A stretch of 43,605 bases of DNA from Fibrobacter sp. UWH4 (GCF_900142475.1 NZ_FRAY01000013.1:1-43605), one strand, 5' to 3'; shown: positions 35,601-43,286, counted from the stretch's first letter. The notes: generated by a model from the letters alone, not told the origin. A program made the numbers and translations.

Positions 35601-35628
35601 GGAATTCGGAATTCAGAGTTCGGAATTT
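35601..35628. repeat. Short GGAATTC-rich repeat in the gene junction
   Basis: Two tandem GGAATTC units, then AGAGTTCGGAATTT. It sits between the stop of the 962-aa gene and the signal-peptide start of the next, and in frame adds non-signal-like residues to the longer reading. Confidence 0.55.
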
Positions 35629-35650
35629 ATTTTGTGGGCATGGCTCCTGT

Positions 35651-37024
35651 ATGGTGAAGAGCTTCCTTTTTGTTGTCACAATGTTTTTCGTCGTTGGTGC
35701 ATCTTCTGCTTCGGAAGAGTGCCGCGTTGCGGCGGTGCGGTGGTCGGGGGTGCATGAGCCTTATGACGAGTCGCAAATGGCGTCGGTTGTGGGGGAACCC
35801 TGCGAAAACTGGACTCTCGCGCGGGATCAGCTATTGCGCTATTACGAAAATCACGGATTCCTGGCAGCGAAACTTTCGGGAAGTATCGATAGCGCTGGCG
35901 TTCTGAATTTGCAGATGGAGCGCGGCTCGGCATGGGTGTGGGCGGAACCAGAGAATCTTGACTCGTCGGGAAGCAGCCCCGAGGTATTCCGTAGGCAGAC
36001 GGGAATCGTTACCGGAAATTTAGTATCAAAGCAGGACCTGGAACGCTCCGATATGAAACTGGCCCGAATCGGTTATTACGACCGTGTGGCGCCTGTGCAG
36101 ATGTACCGTGATCCGACCCGGAATCGCATTATTCCCGTTTACCGGATGCAGGCGGCGGCCGTTTCGGAGGCGTATGCGCTTCTGACTTATTCCAGTGAGA
36201 CCGACGTGTGGGAAGGCAACGTGAATGTTTCGCTTTACAATATCCGCGGGACTGCGCGCGACCTTTTCTTGCTAGGTTTCACCTCCGACGAAGCTCGCCG
36301 CCTGGAAGGCTCCTATAAGGAACCGTGGATTCTGGGGACCGCCTGGGATGTTGTCGCTCGAGGCTACTTCGACGAGGATTCTTCGACGCGCGAGGCTTAT
36401 GGTGAACTAGGTGTTTCGCGCGACATCGGCTTTGATTTTAATGTGGGCATTTTCCTGGGTGTCGGCAATAACCGCAAGACTTCGTCGCTAGAACTCTCCT
36501 ATGTTTCTCTGGACCGATTTGTGTTGCCCCATTCAGGTACGCGCTTTAAGGGCTCGGTCGTCTGGAATATGGCCCGCCCGGATTCGCTTGACAATTTCTT
36601 GCGGGCGGGCGCGAAGCTTGTTCATTATATCCCGTTCTACGGAAATTGGATGACGCGCTTCAGCGGTGCCGTCGGTGGCATTTTCCCGACCGATGCGACT
36701 CTTGACCGACTGGATTACTTTGCGCTTGGCGGTATGGATAGCTTTAGGGGAATGGACGTGCGCTTTGTGCGTAGCCGTTCCTATGGGTATTCCGAAGTGG
36801 CGTTGCTGTGGCAGTATGGTTATGACCTCTCGATCGAGGCTTTCTATCAGCCGGGACTTTATCGCGCGCTTGCTCCTGGTCATGGCTGGAAACGCGAGCA
36901 TGACTACGGTGTCGCCTTTACGCAATATCGCGGCAACTGGAGCGTAAATCTTTACTATGCGTTACGAAACGGCGAAAATTACTTGGACGGAATTATAGGC
37001 TTCGGTCTGAAAACGCTGTTCTAA
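35651..37024 (+). CDS. Omp85/TamA-like outer-membrane assembly protein
   Basis: A 457-aa protein from the ATG at 35651, which starts a clean signal peptide (MVKSFLFVVTMFFVVGASS). An ATG at 35597 overlapping the previous stop (TAATG) would add 18 residues encoded by a short repeat; which is used is open. The N-terminal part has one or two POTRA-like modules (LLRYYENHGFLAAKLSGSID). The C-terminal barrel carries the Omp85 signature LGGMDSFRGM and ends GFGLKTLF. Such proteins insert or export other barrel proteins. At 457 residues it is shorter than BamA. Confidence 0.85.
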   Translation: MVKSFLFVVTMFFVVGASSASEECRVAAVRWSGVHEPYDESQMASVVGEPCENWTLARDQLLRYYENHGFLAAKLSGSIDSAGVLNLQMERGSAWVWAEPENLDSSGSSPEVFRRQTGIVTGNLVSKQDLERSDMKLARIGYYDRVAPVQMYRDPTRNRIIPVYRMQAAAVSEAYALLTYSSETDVWEGNVNVSLYNIRGTARDLFLLGFTSDEARRLEGSYKEPWILGTAWDVVARGYFDEDSSTREAYGELGVSRDIGFDFNVGIFLGVGNNRKTSSLELSYVSLDRFVLPHSGTRFKGSVVWNMARPDSLDNFLRAGAKLVHYIPFYGNWMTRFSGAVGGIFPTDATLDRLDYFALGGMDSFRGMDVRFVRSRSYGYSEVALLWQYGYDLSIEAFYQPGLYRALAPGHGWKREHDYGVAFTQYRGNWSVNLYYALRNGENYLDGIIGFGLKTLF

Positions 37025-37035
37025 ATAAAAAAAGA

Positions 37036-37055
37036 ACCCGCTCGGGTGAGCGGGT
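37036..37055 (-). terminator. Intrinsic terminator, probably bidirectional
   Basis: Arms ACCCGCTC and GAGCGGGT with loop GGGT. The U-run is on the minus strand (A-run at 37027-37033), so it mainly ends the small barrel gene, but the hairpin also lies just after the plus-strand Omp85-like stop. Confidence 0.8.
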
Positions 37056-37078
37056 CGAAAATCGCTTGTCGGTTTTGG

Positions 37079-37705
37079 TTACCTGTAGTTGAACCAGTAA
37101 CCGATGCCGAGGCTGAGGCGGGAATTGGACCATTCGGCATGCTTGTACATATCGGTCACGCCGTAGGTGTACCTGAAGTTGAATTCAAGACCGAAGCCCA
37201 GAGTAAAACCGAGGCCTGCGCCGAGTTCCACGTTCAGGAGTTTCTGCTCGTCGTTGCTATCCCATTCTTCGGCGTAACCCGAGTACCACTGTTCGAAAAG
37301 GTTGATATCGAAGGTGGCGCCCGCTTCCATGAAGAAGCTGTTGGAAAGGTAGAAGCGTGCCATGGCGGGAATCGTGATGGCCATGCCGATGGTCATGTTG
37401 TCATCGACATCGTCGCTGCTGTGGGTGCCGTAGCCAGTGTCGTCATCACCGTTGGTAAATGTTGCGACGTTCAGCATCAGGCCAAGTCCTGTATGGAGGC
37501 CGATGCGGGAATTGAATCCGATCAAGGCGTCGAAGGCCAGCTGCGTGTACGATGCGCTGTAGTCGCCATAGTCGGGAGCATTTTTACCCTGGAAGATAAC
37601 GGAACCTTCAGTGAGGCTGGCGCCGAACACGTTGGGGCTGTTGATTGCTGCGGATGCGCTGGTAAATGCCATCAAGAAAACGGCGAGAGCGATAATTTTT
37701 TTCAT
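37079..37705 (-). CDS. Small outer-membrane beta-barrel protein
   Basis: A 208-aa protein with a signal peptide (MKKIIALAVFLMAFTSASA). Alternating strands such as FDALIGFNSRIGLHTGLGLM and LGAGLGFTLGFGLEFNFRY suggest an 8-stranded barrel of the OmpW/PorT-like kind, ending LGIGYWFNYR. AGGAG lies six bases before the ATG. No substrate can be inferred. It is convergent with the Omp85-like gene. Confidence 0.85.
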   Translation of the reverse strand: MKKIIALAVFLMAFTSASAAINSPNVFGASLTEGSVIFQGKNAPDYGDYSASYTQLAFDALIGFNSRIGLHTGLGLMLNVATFTNGDDDTGYGTHSSDDVDDNMTIGMAITIPAMARFYLSNSFFMEAGATFDINLFEQWYSGYAEEWDSNDEQKLLNVELGAGLGFTLGFGLEFNFRYTYGVTDMYKHAEWSNSRLSLGIGYWFNYR

Positions 37706-38066
37706 TTTGATCTCCTAATATCTTAAAATAATGTCACAATGATAGAAATTTTGTGATAAATTAAGATGAAAATTGTCTGTTTTTATGTTATTTGCAAAAA
37801 AGTGTGATTTCGTATACAATCTTTTTGGATGAGGGGTATCCCGCCGCCAGTCATCCTGCTCATCCCTCCCTCAGTCATCCTGTATGTCCTCCCCTCTGTC
37901 ATCCTGCATGTTCCCCCTCAGTCATCCTGCACGTCCCACCCTCTGTCATCCTGCACGTAGTGCGGGATCCAGAACTTAATGTAGACTTTTTATTTGTTTA
38001 TTATATGTAAAATATGTAAATATATCTTAAATTTTGCTTAATTGTGGACTTTTAATAAAAATTACA
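37706..38066. other. Intergenic region between the small barrel gene and the GH43 gene
   Basis: Holds the divergent promoters and the 24-bp tandem array described separately. No coding frame with a ribosome site is seen. Confidence 0.5.
37851..37953. repeat. Five-copy tandem array with 24-bp period around TCATCCTG
   Basis: TCATCCTG occurs at 37851, 37875, 37899, 37922 and 37946. Linkers are C/T-rich and similar. The last unit continues into GTAGTGCGGGATCC, as in the dispersed REP-like elements. Confidence 0.85.
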
Positions 38067-38095
38067 TTGACTTTCGCTAAAATAAAAGGTATATT
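38067..38095 (+). promoter_or_regulatory. Promoter of the GH43 gene
   Basis: TTGACT (38067-38072), 17-base spacer, TATATT (38090-38095) preceded by GG. It lies 27 bases before the ATG. Confidence 0.75.
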
Positions 38096-38121
38096 AATCG
38101 TAAACCGTCAGGGAGTGTTTT

Positions 38122-40125
38122 ATGTGCTTGGAATTTCGTGGTGCGTTGGGCGTTGCGATGGCTTTGGGTGCCACCGCAACCTTTGCGGCCGATTGGTACG
38201 CGAAGGACAATTTGCAACCCGGTCACGACCCGAGCATGGTACGGTTCGAGGACGGCTACGCCCTCATGAGCACGAACAACAATCTGCAGCTCTGGACAAG
38301 CGAAGATGCTTACACGTGGAAGGACCATCGTTCTACAGTGAGCGGGGTTCCGCAGTGGGCCTACACCTACGCGCCCAAGACCGAGGGCATCTGGGCTCCG
38401 GATATTTTCTACATGAACGGCGAGTACCGCGTTTACTACTGCGTGTCGGAATTCGGCGTGCGCAATTCGGCCATCGGCTATACCGCAACGACCTCGATTG
38501 TACCGGGTAGCAATGGCTACGGCTGGAAGGACCATGGCCATGTTTTCCACACCAAAGAAGGAACGGATAAGTACAATGCCATCGATGCCGACGTTGTGCG
38601 TGACACCGAGGGCAATTACTGGATGGCTTTCGGTTCCTTCGGGCTCGGCATTCAGCTGATTAAGTTAGATGCAACGACAGGCTACCAGGCGAGCGACGAC
38701 AAGACGGTCTACAACATTGCACGCCGTACCAGCAGCGCGAGCGGCGGAGCCGAAGAAGGCCCGAGCCTGATTGAGCATGGCGGGCAGTATTTCTTGTTTA
38801 CCGCATGGGACAAGTGCTGCCAGCAGGGCGCAAACATCGAGCAGACAACGTACAAGACGGCTTACGGCCGTGCAGACAAAGTAACTGGGCCGTACAAAGA
38901 CCGCGCGGGTTACACCATGGCGAACGGCGGCGGCACGATTCTGTTGGAACGCTACGGGCGCTATGTGGGCCCGGGCGGCGGCGAGGCCTTCCAGGACCTG
39001 AACCGCGTGCGATTTGTGCATCATTATTACGATAACGCAGGCGACAAGTTCAACCATATCCACATTCGTGATGTCGTCTTCACCGAGGACAACTGGGCTG
39101 AGATGGGACAGCCCTTCCTCGGGCGTTATTTGAGTGCCGAAGTCGAGCACGGCGTGCTGACCCGCGCCGTTTCGGGCGACCTCGCGATTACCCGCAGCAA
39201 TACGGCCTCGAACGGGGAATACCTCGCTTACGTGAATACCGAGGGTTCCAAGATTCGTCTGCCGATGAACATTATGCAGGCGGGCGATTACCTGCTGCGT
39301 TACCGCTACGCGAACGGTGGCGATGCGGCTGCAGAACACAAGGTGACGGTGAATGGCAAGTCGCAGACGGTGACGCTTCCGCCGACGGGTTCCTGGGGCA
39401 CTTTCCCCGAAAATTCTGTGGTGATGGTGCCTGCGAAACTCAAACGCGGCGGCAACTTCATCGAACTGGAACCTTCGCCGAACGGAAATTTTGCGGAACT
39501 CGACCGCATCGACTTCTTGCGCATTATCCGCGATACGATTCCGACGAACGGCTTTGACAACGGCATCCGCGTGCGTCTCACGAAGGACGACGAGTTCGCC
39601 ATCAAGGACGGCGGTTACGCGATTTTCGAGAACGTTGTGCTTGATTCGCTCAAGGATATCGGCAATGTTTTCCTTCAGGTGAAAAATGCTTCGTCGGGTA
39701 AGATCGTGATTCGCGACGGCAAGAAGGACGGGACTGCGGTCTTCACATGTGACCTGTCAAATAGATCTCTCATGGGTGGCGGCTGGTCTGCGGCGAAATG
39801 CTCGGGCGACATGGGCCTGCGCGGCATCAAGGACCTGTACCTGACGGCATCGGGAATTTCCGGCGAGGCGATTCTCGGGAATCTCATCTTTGAGCCGATG
39901 CAGGTTGTCTGCAACCAAGCACCGTGTGGTGACCCGGTTTCCAGCTCCAGCGACCCTTCGACCAGCTCAGGAACCGCTGAACCGCAGTCTAGTTCCAGCA
40001 GCGGAACGACCGCGATTGCCCCGCGTGCTGTACGCCTCGTTTCTCCGGCACCCGCCCGCAAGGCCTATCGCGACCTCAAGGGCCGAAGCTTTGAAAAGCA
40101 GATCCCGTACCGGGTGATGTTCTAA
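38122..40125 (+). CDS. Secreted GH43 endo-1,5-alpha-L-arabinanase with carbohydrate-binding-like domains
   Basis: A 667-aa secreted enzyme. The signal peptide ends at TFAA (about 23). The five-bladed GH43 domain (about 28-340) has the general base Asp36 in GHDPSMV, EGIWAPDIFY (88-97), Asp155 in NAIDADVV and the acid Glu212 in EEGPSLI; YYCVSEFGVRNSAIG is typical of arabinanases. A CBM6-like module follows (about 350-500), then another beta domain (about 515-620), a Ser/Thr linker (SSSSDPSTSSG) and a short basic tail with YRDLKGRSFEKQIPYRVMF. It would cut the arabinan side chains of pectin. AGGGAG precedes the ATG. Confidence 0.92.
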   Translation: MCLEFRGALGVAMALGATATFAADWYAKDNLQPGHDPSMVRFEDGYALMSTNNNLQLWTSEDAYTWKDHRSTVSGVPQWAYTYAPKTEGIWAPDIFYMNGEYRVYYCVSEFGVRNSAIGYTATTSIVPGSNGYGWKDHGHVFHTKEGTDKYNAIDADVVRDTEGNYWMAFGSFGLGIQLIKLDATTGYQASDDKTVYNIARRTSSASGGAEEGPSLIEHGGQYFLFTAWDKCCQQGANIEQTTYKTAYGRADKVTGPYKDRAGYTMANGGGTILLERYGRYVGPGGGEAFQDLNRVRFVHHYYDNAGDKFNHIHIRDVVFTEDNWAEMGQPFLGRYLSAEVEHGVLTRAVSGDLAITRSNTASNGEYLAYVNTEGSKIRLPMNIMQAGDYLLRYRYANGGDAAAEHKVTVNGKSQTVTLPPTGSWGTFPENSVVMVPAKLKRGGNFIELEPSPNGNFAELDRIDFLRIIRDTIPTNGFDNGIRVRLTKDDEFAIKDGGYAIFENVVLDSLKDIGNVFLQVKNASSGKIVIRDGKKDGTAVFTCDLSNRSLMGGGWSAAKCSGDMGLRGIKDLYLTASGISGEAILGNLIFEPMQVVCNQAPCGDPVSSSSDPSTSSGTAEPQSSSSSGTTAIAPRAVRLVSPAPARKAYRDLKGRSFEKQIPYRVMF

Positions 40126-40136
40126 GGGTTTATTAA

Positions 40137-40156
40137 AAAAACGACTTATCGTTTTT
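40137..40156 (+). terminator. Probable terminator of the GH43 gene
   Basis: AT-rich hairpin, arms AAAAACGA and TCGTTTTT with loop CTTA, whose last arm supplies the U-run. Eleven bases past the stop. Confidence 0.6.
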
Positions 40157-40311
40157 CTTATGTTCGGGTGTCTAAACTGATCTGATGTGGGGTGGTCGAA
40201 AAACTCGCCCTCATGTGTATTCTTACTGATTTTTAAAATAATCGGACATTTTCGTTTAATTGTCACCTTTTGACATAGATGAAATGTATATTTAGACGTG
40301 GAGGTTTTGTT

Positions 40312-41238
40312 ATGAAAAAGTCTCTATTATTTCTGCTAACGTCTTGCACACTTGCTTTTACCGCCGATCATTTCTCAATAACAGAGATGATTTTTTACGG
40401 TTTCTCTTGGCCTGAATATAAAATCTATAATGAGGTTCGCGCCATTCGAAAAAATGTACAGCGGCAAACAAGTCTAATGGAACTTCAAGCAGATGATGAG
40501 CCCGGTTGGCAAAAGTCATACATCTCGAAAGAAACAGAAATGTTCGATAATTTGCGAGAGTATTACGAAGATAAGTATGGAACGGATAGGGCTGTGGCAT
40601 ATGCTTTGTTGAAAACTGCGGAAGAACATAAGAAAAGTATTTTAGAAATTCAGCGCCTTGTTCATATGGAAACATGCCCAGAAGATGTCTTGACTGATGG
40701 TGAAATTGATGCGCAAACGATTGCAATGGTAAAAGATATTGGTTTTAGAAGTAAATCAGGATCTTGGTTTTATGATGGGATTAAAGTGAATATGGGAAAG
40801 CCTAGACCTGTACCTGCTTCTGTAAAAAAGTATCCCCGTGAAAGCAAGGTGACCTACATTTCTTTTAAGCCTCGCATTTATCCTTCCAAGGAACGTATTG
40901 CACATATCCGTGTAGAAACAAATCTTCCAGAAGGTTTTAGGGCTTATGCTAGCTTACAAAATGAAAGAATTGATAGCTTGGAGTATAGAGATACATCAGC
41001 TGTCGTGAAAAATGGCGCTTTTGATATGTTTTTTGGCACGTCAGAAAATCCTCTTGAAAAGGGACTTTATTCTTTTTCGATGAGAACTGCCGCTATGCCA
41101 ATTACTCAAGATGATAAGGATGTTTTGAAAAAGGTTGGACATAAGGGCGAATTTCTGTGTGGTCGATATTCTTACTTGCCTTGGGGGTTAGGAAATCAGC
41201 TTCGGGTGAAAAAATTGTTCCTTTTTGAAGTAAAGTAA
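40312..41238 (+). CDS. Putative lipoprotein of unknown function
   Basis: A 308-aa protein. The ATG at 40312 has GGAGG eight bases upstream; the frame is open 33 bases further. MKKSLLFLLTSC gives a possible lipobox (L-T-S-C, Cys12), otherwise a normal signal peptide. A charged, largely helical part follows (residues 30-130). The second half looks beta-rich (VTYISFKPRIYPSKERIAHI, then GLYSFSMRTAAM). No family recognised. It is AT-rich and lies between the GH43 gene and the cassette array; a TATATT box is present 40-odd bases upstream. Whether it belongs to the array is unclear, as no copy of the 37-bp repeat lies before it. Confidence 0.7.
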   Translation: MKKSLLFLLTSCTLAFTADHFSITEMIFYGFSWPEYKIYNEVRAIRKNVQRQTSLMELQADDEPGWQKSYISKETEMFDNLREYYEDKYGTDRAVAYALLKTAEEHKKSILEIQRLVHMETCPEDVLTDGEIDAQTIAMVKDIGFRSKSGSWFYDGIKVNMGKPRPVPASVKKYPRESKVTYISFKPRIYPSKERIAHIRVETNLPEGFRAYASLQNERIDSLEYRDTSAVVKNGAFDMFFGTSENPLEKGLYSFSMRTAAMPITQDDKDVLKKVGHKGEFLCGRYSYLPWGLGNQLRVKKLFLFEVK

Positions 41239-41359
41239 AATTTTGAATTTTTCCTGAAGTGTCGGGTATTCCGTTGAATGCGGAATTTCTTGTGGCAATG
41301 AAAAAATGGTGGTTCGAAATATGAAAATTGTTTCCTTTGGGCGTGCGGCTCGGGGCTTT

Positions 41360-41396
41360 AGTTTAAACTCGGCTCATAAAGAGCCTCTATAAGACT
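41360..41396. repeat. 37-bp array repeat, copy 1
   Basis: Starts AGTTTAAACTCG and contains GCTCATAAAGAGC, then CTATAAGACT. Left end of the array. In the minus strand it reads SLIEALYEP, then SLN and stop (stop at 41358-41360). Confidence 0.85.
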
Positions 41397-41416
41397 TGAT
41401 AAAATTTGACATGGGA

Positions 41417-41445
41417 TTGCAATTCCTTGGGTGAAATGGTATATT
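41417..41445 (+). promoter_or_regulatory. Promoter of array gene 1
   Basis: TTGCAA (41417-41422), 17-base spacer, TATATT (41440-41445) preceded by GG. A TTGACA stands 11 bases upstream but is too far to be the -35. Nearly identical to the next two. Confidence 0.7.
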
Positions 41446-41462
41446 AGAGAGCGAGGGTAATC

Positions 41463-41690
41463 ATGATTACGGTTGACAAAGAAACAAGAAAGATTGAGTT
41501 CTTTAAGATAGACGATAGTGATAAAATCTGGTGGGTTGATTATATTGGTCAAATTGGAATATCCGCTGTTTCTTTTGACAAGAAAAAAATTCTTTTTGTT
41601 TTTGAAGACTATCCCAAGAATTTTACCAAAGAGGAAAAAGCCTTATTCGATAAGGAGAATCCTTATTGGAAAAAATTACTTGGCGGTTAG
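41463..41690 (+). CDS. Small array protein 1 (75 aa, paralogue family)
   Basis: First of three tandem paralogues. It starts MITVDKETRKIEFFK, has DKIWWVDYIGQIG and SFDKKKILFVFEDYPKNFT, and ends LFDKENPYWKKLLGG. Soluble, no signal peptide, mixed alpha/beta, with many Lys, Asp and aromatic residues. The core (SFDKK, then DYP and FDKENPYW) is seen in small uncharacterised gut-bacterial proteins; no function is known to me. GAGGG precedes the ATG. It ends 31 bases before repeat copy 2. Confidence 0.8.
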   Translation: MITVDKETRKIEFFKIDDSDKIWWVDYIGQIGISAVSFDKKKILFVFEDYPKNFTKEEKALFDKENPYWKKLLGG

Positions 41691-41721
41691 TACAAAGCGT
41701 TATAGCCCCTGAGTGTTTATG

Positions 41722-41758
41722 AGTTTTACCTTCGCTCATAAAGAGCCCCTATAAGACT
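41722..41758. repeat. 37-bp array repeat, copy 2
   Basis: Starts AGTTTTACCTTC and contains GCTCATAAAGAGC, then CCCTATAAGACT. In the minus strand it reads SLIGALYERR and stop. Confidence 0.85.
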
Positions 41759-41769
41759 TTGACATGGGA

Positions 41770-41798
41770 TTGCAATTCCTTGGGTGAAATGGTATATT
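41770..41798 (+). promoter_or_regulatory. Promoter of array gene 2
   Basis: TTGCAA (41770-41775), 17-base spacer, TATATT (41793-41798). The spacer is identical to that of gene 1. Confidence 0.7.
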
Positions 41799-41815
41799 AG
41801 AGAGCGAGGTTAATC

Positions 41816-42049
41816 ATGATCACGGTTGACAAAGAGACGAGAAAAATTGAGTTTTATAAGAAGCATGAAGGTGATAAAATCTGGCATGTTGCTTATATTG
41901 GTCAGCGAGGTATTCATGCTGTTTCATTCGATAAGAAAAAGGTTTTGTTTCTTTTTGGCGATTATCCGAAGAATTTTACCCAAGAGGAAAGAACTTTATT
42001 TGATAAAGAAAATCCCTATTGGGCAAATTATTTTAGTGACGGAAACTAA
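41816..42049 (+). CDS. Small array protein 2 (77 aa, paralogue family)
   Basis: Second paralogue. It shares MITVDKETRKIEFYK, DKIWHVAYIGQRG, SFDKKKVLFLFGDYPKNFT and FDKENPYWANYF with copies 1 and 3; changes are spread over the protein, so these are old duplicates and not a recent copying error. Own promoter and GAGG ribosome site. A weak hairpin (CTCT / AGAG at 42093-42109) followed by T-rich sequence may end its transcript before repeat copy 3. Confidence 0.8.
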   Translation: MITVDKETRKIEFYKKHEGDKIWHVAYIGQRGIHAVSFDKKKVLFLFGDYPKNFTQEERTLFDKENPYWANYFSDGN

Positions 42050-42113
42050 TTATTTCATCTCTCCTTTGGCGTGTTGAAACATCCCAATAATTCTCTGAAT
42101 TTTTGAGAGCCTT

Positions 42114-42150
42114 TCTTTTACCTCCGCTCATAGAGAGCCCTTATAAGACT
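42114..42150. repeat. 37-bp array repeat, copy 3
   Basis: Starts TCTTTTACCTCC and contains GCTCATAGAGAGC, then CTTATAAGACT. In the minus strand it reads SLIRALYERR and stop. The most diverged copy. Confidence 0.8.
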
Positions 42151-42161
42151 TTGACATGGGG

Positions 42162-42190
42162 TTGCTTTTCCTTGGGTAAAATGGTATATT
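42162..42190 (+). promoter_or_regulatory. Promoter of array gene 3
   Basis: TTGCTT (42162-42167), 17-base spacer, TATATT (42185-42190). The spacer differs from genes 1 and 2 by a single base. Confidence 0.65.
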
Positions 42191-42207
42191 AGAGAGCGAG
42201 GTTAATC

Positions 42208-42441
42208 ATGATCACGGTTGACAAAGAAACGAGCAAATTTGAATTTTACAAGGAAAATGAGGATGATAAAGTCTGGTGGGTCGATTATTTTGATCAAACA
42301 GGTCTTCATGCAGTTTCTTTTGACAAGAAAACGATTTTATTTCTATTCAAAGATTATCCTCATAATTTCACTCCAGAGCAGAAAGTTTTATTCGATAAAG
42401 AGAATCCTTATTGGGCAAATTTTTTCCGCAAAAGGAAATAA
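42208..42441 (+). CDS. Small array protein 3 (77 aa, paralogue family)
   Basis: Third paralogue: MITVDKETSKFEFYK, DKVWWVDYFDQTG, SFDKKTILFLFKDYPHNFT and FDKENPYWANFF, then a basic end RKRK. Same promoter and ribosome-site layout as its two sisters, and followed by a good terminator. The three encode related but clearly different proteins, which suits variants kept for different partners. Confidence 0.8.
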   Translation: MITVDKETSKFEFYKENEDDKVWWVDYFDQTGLHAVSFDKKTILFLFKDYPHNFTPEQKVLFDKENPYWANFFRKRK

Positions 42442-42488
42442 TCTTTGCGATCATTACTTACCCCCTTGTGTGTTCAAATACCCTAACA

Positions 42489-42509
42489 ACTCCCTGAATT
42501 TCGGGGAGT
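42489..42509 (+). terminator. Intrinsic terminator of array gene 3
   Basis: Arms ACTCCC and GGGAGT followed by a T-run (42511-42520). It lies just before repeat copy 4. Confidence 0.75.
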
Positions 42510-42522
42510 CTTTTATTTTTTC

Positions 42523-42559
42523 AGTTTAAACTTTGCTCGTAAAGAGCCCCTATAAGATT
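42523..42559. repeat. 37-bp array repeat, copy 4
   Basis: Starts AGTTTAAACTTT and contains GCTCGTAAAGAGC, then CCCTATAAGATT. In the minus strand it reads NLIGALYEQ, then SLN and stop. Confidence 0.85.
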
Positions 42560-42573
42560 AATAGAATATTCTC

Positions 42574-42783
42574 TCAGTGCTTTATCTTGAAATAATCCAG
42601 CAGGGCCTTGTAGTTGTCCTGGGCTGTGAGGCATCGCCAAGGATATCCCAAAATTTGCCGGCATAGGCAAATTTCAGCCTTTCTTCGATCAAGAAATATC
42701 AAAAACTTGCCGATATCGACAAGTTTTTGTTTCGGAAACGCACAAAAGCCTCCTCTAGCCATCAATTTTCCAGCCCCCTCCAT
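42574..42783 (-). CDS. Doubtful small ORF, possibly a gene remnant
   Basis: A 69-codon frame ending YPWRCLTAQDNYKALLDYF, which looks protein-like, but its first half is read through two inverted repeats and no ribosome site fits its starts. It may be the remnant of a larger gene or chance. No family recognised. Confidence 0.2.
   Translation of the reverse strand: MEGAGKLMARGGFCAFPKQKLVDIGKFLIFLDRRKAEICLCRQILGYPWRCLTAQDNYKALLDYFKIKH
42651..42674. repeat. Inverted repeat in cassette 4
   Basis: Arms AAATTTGCC and GGCAAATTT around GGCATA. Confidence 0.7.
42701..42728. repeat. Inverted repeat in cassette 4, terminator-like
   Basis: Arms AAAAACTTG and CAAGTTTTT around a loop that includes the palindrome CGATATCG. 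Either strand ends in a U-run, so it could be a two-way terminator. Confidence 0.65.
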
Positions 42784-42802
42784 TTTTTTCTCAAAAATAA
42801 GG

Positions 42803-42808
42803 TATATT
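42803..42808 (+). promoter_or_regulatory. -10 box directly before the Cys-rich protein gene
   Basis: GGTATATT ends 7 bases before the ATG at 42816, so the transcript would begin at or next to the start codon (leaderless). The -35 region (CCATTT) is poor. Confidence 0.5.
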
Positions 42809-42815
42809 CGTGTCT

Positions 42816-43286
42816 ATGCGAAAGCTTATTAGAAAAATAACCTTGCTGTTAAGCTCCCTTTGTTGGTCTGATTGCGCACCCATCCTCTTAAGTTTTACAG
42901 CATTGCAACATATTGCCTGCGCTTACGGCACCGACGAACCTTGTGAAGAAAACTGCTACGATCCAGCTTTGGATTGTGTTCCAGAGATTAATTACGATGC
43001 CATGACAGGGAAAGACTATAGCGAATGCGAACAAGATATTTTAGACACGATAAAAGCACGGAGGCTCCGTAACATAAACGAATACGGCGTCTGCTTCAAG
43101 AGTCCCTGCAGTATAACTTATGAAGAGCAATGTCAAATTCGGGAGAATTGCCCTTTAGACCATATAAAGGCCGACTCCGCTTTATCGGGATATAGATGTC
43201 AAAACAGCGAATTTGTTTCTGTTGAAGAAGGCGAGAGGCGCCTAAAGCTTCTTAGTTTTACCTCGTCTCGTAAAGAGCCCCTATAA
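42816..43286 (+). CDS. Cys-rich secreted protein of cassette 4
   Basis: A 156-aa protein. The N-terminus (MRKLIRKITLLLSSLCW) leads into a long hydrophobic segment and looks like a signal peptide ending near ACAYG. The mature part has about nine Cys in a short acidic chain (CEENCYDPALDC, GVCFKSPC), so a disulfide-bonded secreted protein is likely. No family recognised. No ribosome site is visible and the -10 box adjoins the ATG. The last residues, SFTSSRKEPL, and the stop are read from repeat copy 5: the gene is closed by the repeat. Confidence 0.65.
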   Translation: MRKLIRKITLLLSSLCWSDCAPILLSFTALQHIACAYGTDEPCEENCYDPALDCVPEINYDAMTGKDYSECEQDILDTIKARRLRNINEYGVCFKSPCSITYEEQCQIRENCPLDHIKADSALSGYRCQNSEFVSVEEGERRLKLLSFTSSRKEPL

